From Pseudomonadota bacterium (GTDB lineage: Bacteria > Pseudomonadota > Alphaproteobacteria > Rhizobiales > Kaistiaceae), in NCBI GenBank assembly GCA_023433185.1, contig JAEZEN010000083.1, positions 1 through 10,187 of the forward strand: 10,187 nt of DNA, written 5' to 3'. The first letter of the stretch is position 1. Every line of letters starts with the position of its first letter. Of the stretch, positions 7,340 through 10,187 are shown piece after piece. A program made the position numbers and the translations under genes. A model generated the notes under the pieces. That model did no database searches and was not told where the DNA came from. It saw nothing but the letters and a program-made list of their open reading frames with translations.

Positions 7340-7368
7340 TTGAACTCCGGTGCCGGGATCACTAGGTT
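7340..7368 (+). promoter_or_regulatory. Weak candidate promoter for the NAGGN genes
   Basis: TTGAAC (7340-7345) and TAGGTT (7363-7368) are exactly 17 bases apart. The -35 matches consensus at four of six positions, the -10 only three of six. Position fits a transcript starting about 85 bases ahead of asnO. The pathway is known to be induced by osmotic stress in other bacteria, which may call for an alternative sigma factor or activator; I see no clear EcfG-type (GGAAC/CGTT) pair at correct spacing. Confidence 0.25.
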
Positions 7369-7393
7369 GGAGAGAAAGCCGGAACGAGAACGC

Positions 7394-7486
7394 ATGGCAC
7401 GCTGCGCATGTCGCGGGGCGGTGGCTTTCATGTGTTGCAGCAGCAGAAGGAGACCGGGCGGTTGTGTGGATTTGCAGGTGAGGTGA
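7394..7486 (+). other. Possible cysteine-rich leader frame overlapping the asnO start
   Basis: ATG at 7394 opens a 30-residue frame with five Cys (including a CAC and a CC pair) and six Arg, ending at TGA 7484-7486. It is in a different frame from asnO and covers the asnO ribosome-binding site and TTG start, so its translation could interfere with or couple to asnO initiation. The upstream ribosome-binding site is poor (GAGA four bases before the ATG). High-GC DNA yields such frames by chance, so this is only a candidate. Confidence 0.15.
7447..7452 (+). promoter_or_regulatory. Ribosome-binding site that fixes the asnO start
   Basis: AAGGAG lies nine bases before TTG 7462. This choice makes the product begin Met-Cys-Gly, leaving Cys2 as the N-terminal nucleophile after Met removal, as every class II glutamine amidotransferase requires. 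The longer frame from ATG 7408 would bury that Cys at position 20. Confidence 0.8.
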
Positions 7487-9237
7487 GATTCGACGGCGGA
7501 ATCGCGGACGTAGCGGCGGTGGAGCGGATGACCGCGCGCCTTGCACCGCGCGGGCCCGACGGCAGCGGCGTCGTTGCCCACGATCGGGTCGCCTTCGGCC
7601 ACCGGCGCCTCAAGATCATCGACCTGTCCAACGCATCGCGCCAGCCTCTCGTCGACCCGGCGCTGGGGCTGACGATCGTCTTCAACGGCTGCATCTACAA
7701 CTACCGGGAGCTGCGGGCGGACCTCGAGGAGCGGGGCTATGCCTTCTTCTCGCAGGGCGACACCGAGGTGCTGCTCAAGGCCTACCACGCGTTCGGCCCG
7801 GAATTCGTCTCCCGCCTCCACGGCATGTTCGCCTTCGCCATCCACGAGCGGGAGTCGGGGCGGGTGGTTCTCGGCCGCGACCGCTTCGGCATCAAGCCGC
7901 TCTACCTCGCGCCATGCGCCGGCGGGCTGCGCTTCGCCTCGACCCTGCCCGCCCTGCTCGAAGGCGGCGGCGTCGACACCGGCATCGACCGCGTCGCGCT
8001 CCACCATTACATGTCGTTCCATGCCGTCGTCCCGCCGCCCCGGACCATCCTCGAGGGGGTTCGCAAGCTGCCGCCGGCGACGGTGCGGATCGTCGAACCG
8101 GACGGTCGCACCAAGGACATTCAGTACTGGTCGGTGCGCTACGAGCGGGACCGGTCCGATATCGAGGTGTCGCGCGAGGAGTGGCGCGACCGGGTGCTCG
8201 ATGCGATGCGCGTGTCGGTCAGGCGCCGGATGGTCGCCGATGTCCCGGTGGGCGTCCTCCTGTCGGGCGGCGTCGATTCCAGCATGGTCGTCGGCCTGCT
8301 CGCGGAGCAGGGCCAGGCCGGGCTGATGACCTTCTCGATCGGCTTCGAGGAAGCCAACAACGAGAAGGGCGACGAGTTCGTCTATTCGGATCTCATCGCG
8401 AGGCATTTCGGCACGGACCACCACAAGATCTTCATCGAATCGAGCCGGCTGCTCGACGCGCTGCCCGGTACCATCTCGGCGATGTCCGAGCCGATGGTCT
8501 CTTATGACAATGTCGGCTTCTACCTGCTCTCCGAGGAGGTGTCGAAGCACATCAAGGTCGTGCAGTCCGGGCAGGGTGCCGACGAGGTCTTCGGCGGCTA
8601 TCACTGGTATCCGCCGCTCGCTCGGTCGAACGACGTCACATCCGACTACGCGCGCGTCTTCTTCGACCGCTCGCATGACCGGATGACGGAACACCTCGAG
8701 GACCGCTGGCTGGCGGACGAAGACCCCAGCTTCGATCTCGTCGCCCGGCACTTCGCCGGCGAGGGCGCTCGGGACCCCGTCGACAAGGCGCTCCGACTCG
8801 ACACCGGCGTGATGCTGGTCGACGACCCGGTGAAGCGGGTCGACAACATGACCATGGCCTGGGGGCTGGAGGCGCGGGTGCCGTTCCTCGACCATGAGCT
8901 CGTCGAGCTCGCGGCGCGCATCCCGGCGGAGCACAAGCTCGCCGGCGGCGGCAAGGGCGTTCTCAAGGACGCCGCGCGGCTGGTCATCCCGAGCGAGGTC
9001 ATCGACCGCAAGAAAGGCTATTTCCCGGTGCCCGCGCTGAAGTATCTCGAGGGGCCCTATCTCGAGATGGTGAGGGATGCCCTGACCTCCCGGGCGGCGC
9101 GCGAGCGGGGGCTGTTCCGGCAGTCCTATCTCGCTGCCCTCTTCGACCGGCCGGATGAACACATCACGCCCCTGCAGGGTTCGGAACTCTGGCAGGTGGG
9201 CCTGCTTGAGCTGTGGTTGCAGACCAACGGAATCTGA
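7462..9237 (+). CDS. asnO: N-acetylglutaminylglutamine amidotransferase (asparagine-synthetase-like)
   Basis: A 591-residue cytosolic enzyme of the AsnB fold that makes the terminal amide of the osmoprotectant N-acetylglutaminylglutamine amide (NAGGN) using glutamine and ATP. The N-terminal Ntn glutaminase domain (about 2-190) starts with nucleophile Cys2 and has RGPDG (30-34), GHRRLKIIDLS, NGCIYNYREL (N75-G76 oxyanion site) and GDTEVLLKAY. The synthetase domain (about 235-590) carries the pyrophosphate loop SGGVDSS (268-274), the GQGADEVFGGY segment, and LEARVPFLDHELVE near the C-terminus. Plain asparagine synthetase B shares these motifs. The assignment to NAGGN synthesis rests on overall resemblance to that subfamily and, above all, on the N-acetylglutaminylglutamine synthetase gene that starts eight bases after the stop. 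The pathway was described in Sinorhizobium meliloti (asnO, ngs) and is conserved in many salt-tolerant proteobacteria. Start is TTG, set by AAGGAG and the need for Cys2. Confidence 0.9.
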   Translation: MCGFAGEVRFDGGIADVAAVERMTARLAPRGPDGSGVVAHDRVAFGHRRLKIIDLSNASRQPLVDPALGLTIVFNGCIYNYRELRADLEERGYAFFSQGDTEVLLKAYHAFGPEFVSRLHGMFAFAIHERESGRVVLGRDRFGIKPLYLAPCAGGLRFASTLPALLEGGGVDTGIDRVALHHYMSFHAVVPPPRTILEGVRKLPPATVRIVEPDGRTKDIQYWSVRYERDRSDIEVSREEWRDRVLDAMRVSVRRRMVADVPVGVLLSGGVDSSMVVGLLAEQGQAGLMTFSIGFEEANNEKGDEFVYSDLIARHFGTDHHKIFIESSRLLDALPGTISAMSEPMVSYDNVGFYLLSEEVSKHIKVVQSGQGADEVFGGYHWYPPLARSNDVTSDYARVFFDRSHDRMTEHLEDRWLADEDPSFDLVARHFAGEGARDPVDKALRLDTGVMLVDDPVKRVDNMTMAWGLEARVPFLDHELVELAARIPAEHKLAGGGKGVLKDAARLVIPSEVIDRKKGYFPVPALKYLEGPYLEMVRDALTSRAARERGLFRQSYLAALFDRPDEHITPLQGSELWQVGLLELWLQTNGI

Positions 9238-9245
9238 GTGCGATC

Positions 9246-10187
9246 ATGGGAAATCCGCAGAGCCGCGCCGACGAAACGCCCGCCGATGTCGTGCCCCAAA
9301 GGGCGGAGGATCGCGATCCTCCCGCCGCGGATGGCGGCGAACCGGGCGGCGCCCGGCGCAACTTCGCCCTCGATTGCGGCTGGGGGCGGCTCCTGTTCGC
9401 CCAGACCTTCTCCGACGCCAAGGCGATCGCCGATGCGACCCGCGCCGAAGGCCCCGATCAGCGCGACATCGTCTTCTACGTACGCGACCCGCATGTGGCG
9501 CTGGCGGCGGCGCCGCAGGAGCTGTTCCTCGACCCCTCGCACACCTACCGGCTCGACCTCGCCAACCACAGGCCGACGGAAAAGGAGCCGCGCGGCTTCT
9601 TCATCCGCCGCCTGACCGCCATGCGGGACGCCGAGGCGATCAACCGCATCTACCACACGCGCGGCATGGTTCCGGTCCCCCCGGACTTCTTCTGGTCGAA
9701 GCGCGATGCGAACGCCATCACCTACTTCGTCGTCGAGGACGAGGCAACCGGGGCGATCCTCGGTACGGTCACGGGGATCGATCATCATCGCGCCTTCGGC
9801 GATCCCGAGCGCGGGTCCTCGCTGTGGTGCCTCGCGGTCGATCCGCAGGCGGATCAGCCGGGCATCGGCGAGGCCCTGGTGCGACGGCTGGCCGACCACT
9901 TCAAGGCGCGGGGCTCGGCCCATCTCGACCTGTCGGTGCTCCACGACAACGACCAGGCGATCGCCCTCTACGAAAAGCTCGGCTTCACCCGGGTTCAGCT
10001 CTTCACCCTGAAGCGGAAGAACCCGATCAACGAGAAGCTGTTCGCGGGGCCGGCGGTTTCCGAGAACCTCAACCCCTATGTCACCATCATCCTGGACGAG
10101 GCGCGGCGCCGCGGGATCGCGATCGAGGTGACGGATGCCGAGGGCGGCTTCTTCCGCCTGACCTATGGAGGGCGGACGGTCCACTGC
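9246..10187 (+). CDS. ngs: N-acetylglutaminylglutamine synthetase, N-terminal (GNAT) part, cut off by window end
   Basis: The frame stays open for 314 codons to the last base. Residues 1 to about 40 are a polar Pro/Asp/Arg-rich leader without fold. Then comes the family-specific segment CGWGRLLFAQTF and the characteristic QELFLDPSHTYRLDL. Residues about 117-260 form a GNAT acetyltransferase domain (start FFIRRLTAMRDAEAINRIY; core SSLWCLAVDPQ; acetyl-CoA loop PGIGEAL; end HDNDQAIALYEKLGFTRV). After it KRKNPINEKLF and NPYVTIILDEARRRGI lead toward the expected ATP-grasp ligase half, which lies beyond the window. The full enzyme acetylates glutamine and ligates a second glutamine to give N-acetylglutaminylglutamine, the substrate of the upstream amidotransferase. 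The gene follows asnO by eight bases and has only a weak ribosome-binding site (TGAG overlapping the asnO stop), consistent with translational coupling. Assignment is strong because this GNAT-plus-linker arrangement is specific to the family. Confidence 0.92.
   Translation, partial: MGNPQSRADETPADVVPQRAEDRDPPAADGGEPGGARRNFALDCGWGRLLFAQTFSDAKAIADATRAEGPDQRDIVFYVRDPHVALAAAPQELFLDPSHTYRLDLANHRPTEKEPRGFFIRRLTAMRDAEAINRIYHTRGMVPVPPDFFWSKRDANAITYFVVEDEATGAILGTVTGIDHHRAFGDPERGSSLWCLAVDPQADQPGIGEALVRRLADHFKARGSAHLDLSVLHDNDQAIALYEKLGFTRVQLFTLKRKNPINEKLFAGPAVSENLNPYVTIILDEARRRGIAIEVTDAEGGFFRLTYGGRTVHC

Larger units (their letters stand above)
7318..7461. other. Non-coding gap between the transporter operon and the NAGGN genes
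   Basis: About 145 bases separate the regulator stop from the asnO start. The gap holds a weak promoter candidate (7340-7368), a short cysteine-rich frame starting at 7394, and the asnO ribosome-binding site. I find no convincing intrinsic terminator for the upstream operon: the only repeat, CGCGCCG (7293-7299) with CGGCGCG (7329-7335), has a 29-base loop and no T-run. Read-through from the regulator gene into asnO is therefore not excluded. Confidence 0.5.

Noticed and set aside
7395..7410. Possible sigma-54 promoter: exact TGGCACG at 7395-7401
   Set aside because: The -12 GC dinucleotide falls two bases too close and the TTGC element is absent (GCAT at the required position), so spacing is wrong.
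6319..9162. A 947-codon open frame on the minus strand
   Set aside because: It spans the end of the ATPase, the whole regulator and most of asnO in antisense, crossing gene borders. It has no domain, and its composition is typical of antisense frames in high-GC DNA. The same applies to minus-strand frames at 1483-3303, 3489-5495 and 9126-10184.
7462..9237. Ordinary asparagine synthetase B
   Set aside because: The motifs are shared with AsnB, but the immediate downstream N-acetylglutaminylglutamine synthetase and the subfamily look of the N-terminal domain favour the NAGGN amidotransferase.
1..10187. CRISPR arrays, tRNA or rRNA genes, insertion sequences, phage or defence genes
   Set aside because: No repeated spacer-like units, no cloverleaf or rRNA-like segments, no transposase or integrase motifs and no terminal inverted repeats were seen on either strand.

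Overview
The window is GC-rich, coding-dense DNA from a bacterium, most likely an alphaproteobacterium. The lineage is an inference from codon use, ATGA-coupled operon layout, TTG/GTG starts and protein flavour; no phylogenetic marker is present. It holds seven protein genes, two of them cut by the window ends. I see no RNA genes, insertion sequences or CRISPR arrays, and no non-coding stretch longer than about 150 bases.

Region 1 (1-848, minus strand) is the N-terminal 282 codons of an M20-family zinc amidohydrolase of the allantoate amidohydrolase / N-carbamoyl-L-amino acid hydrolase type. It is read leftwards and runs off the window start. It is separated by a short, strikingly AT-rich divergent promoter region (about 849-984) from a rightward operon.

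Region 2 (985-7314, plus strand) is a complete peptide/nickel-type (Dpp/Opp) ABC importer followed by its probable regulator. The order is: periplasmic binding protein, an intergenic GC-rich hairpin, first permease, a natural fusion of second permease and first ATPase, second ATPase, and a GntR/FadR-type (FCD) repressor. From the first permease onwards every junction is an ATGA overlap, so the unit is probably translated as a coupled block. With the divergent hydrolase this looks like a scavenging module: import of a small peptide-like or ureido/N-acyl amino acid compound, hydrolysis inside the cell, and control by a ligand-sensing repressor. The substrate cannot be read from sequence alone.

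Region 3 (7462-10187, plus strand) is a second, functionally distinct unit. It contains an asparagine-synthetase-like amidotransferase (asnO type), followed 8 bases later by the GNAT-domain half of N-acetylglutaminylglutamine synthetase (ngs type). Together these make the osmoprotectant dipeptide N-acetylglutaminylglutamine amide (NAGGN). The synthetase runs off the right edge before its expected ATP-grasp domain.

The least ordinary points are the permease-ATPase fusion, the AT-rich palindromic Fur-box-like element in the divergent promoter, the 11-bp hairpin between binding protein and permease, a cysteine-rich short frame overlapping the TTG start of asnO, and a peptide-import/amidohydrolase module lying next to an osmolyte-dipeptide synthesis locus. 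None of this proves a new system; most of the window is recognisable metabolism and transport.
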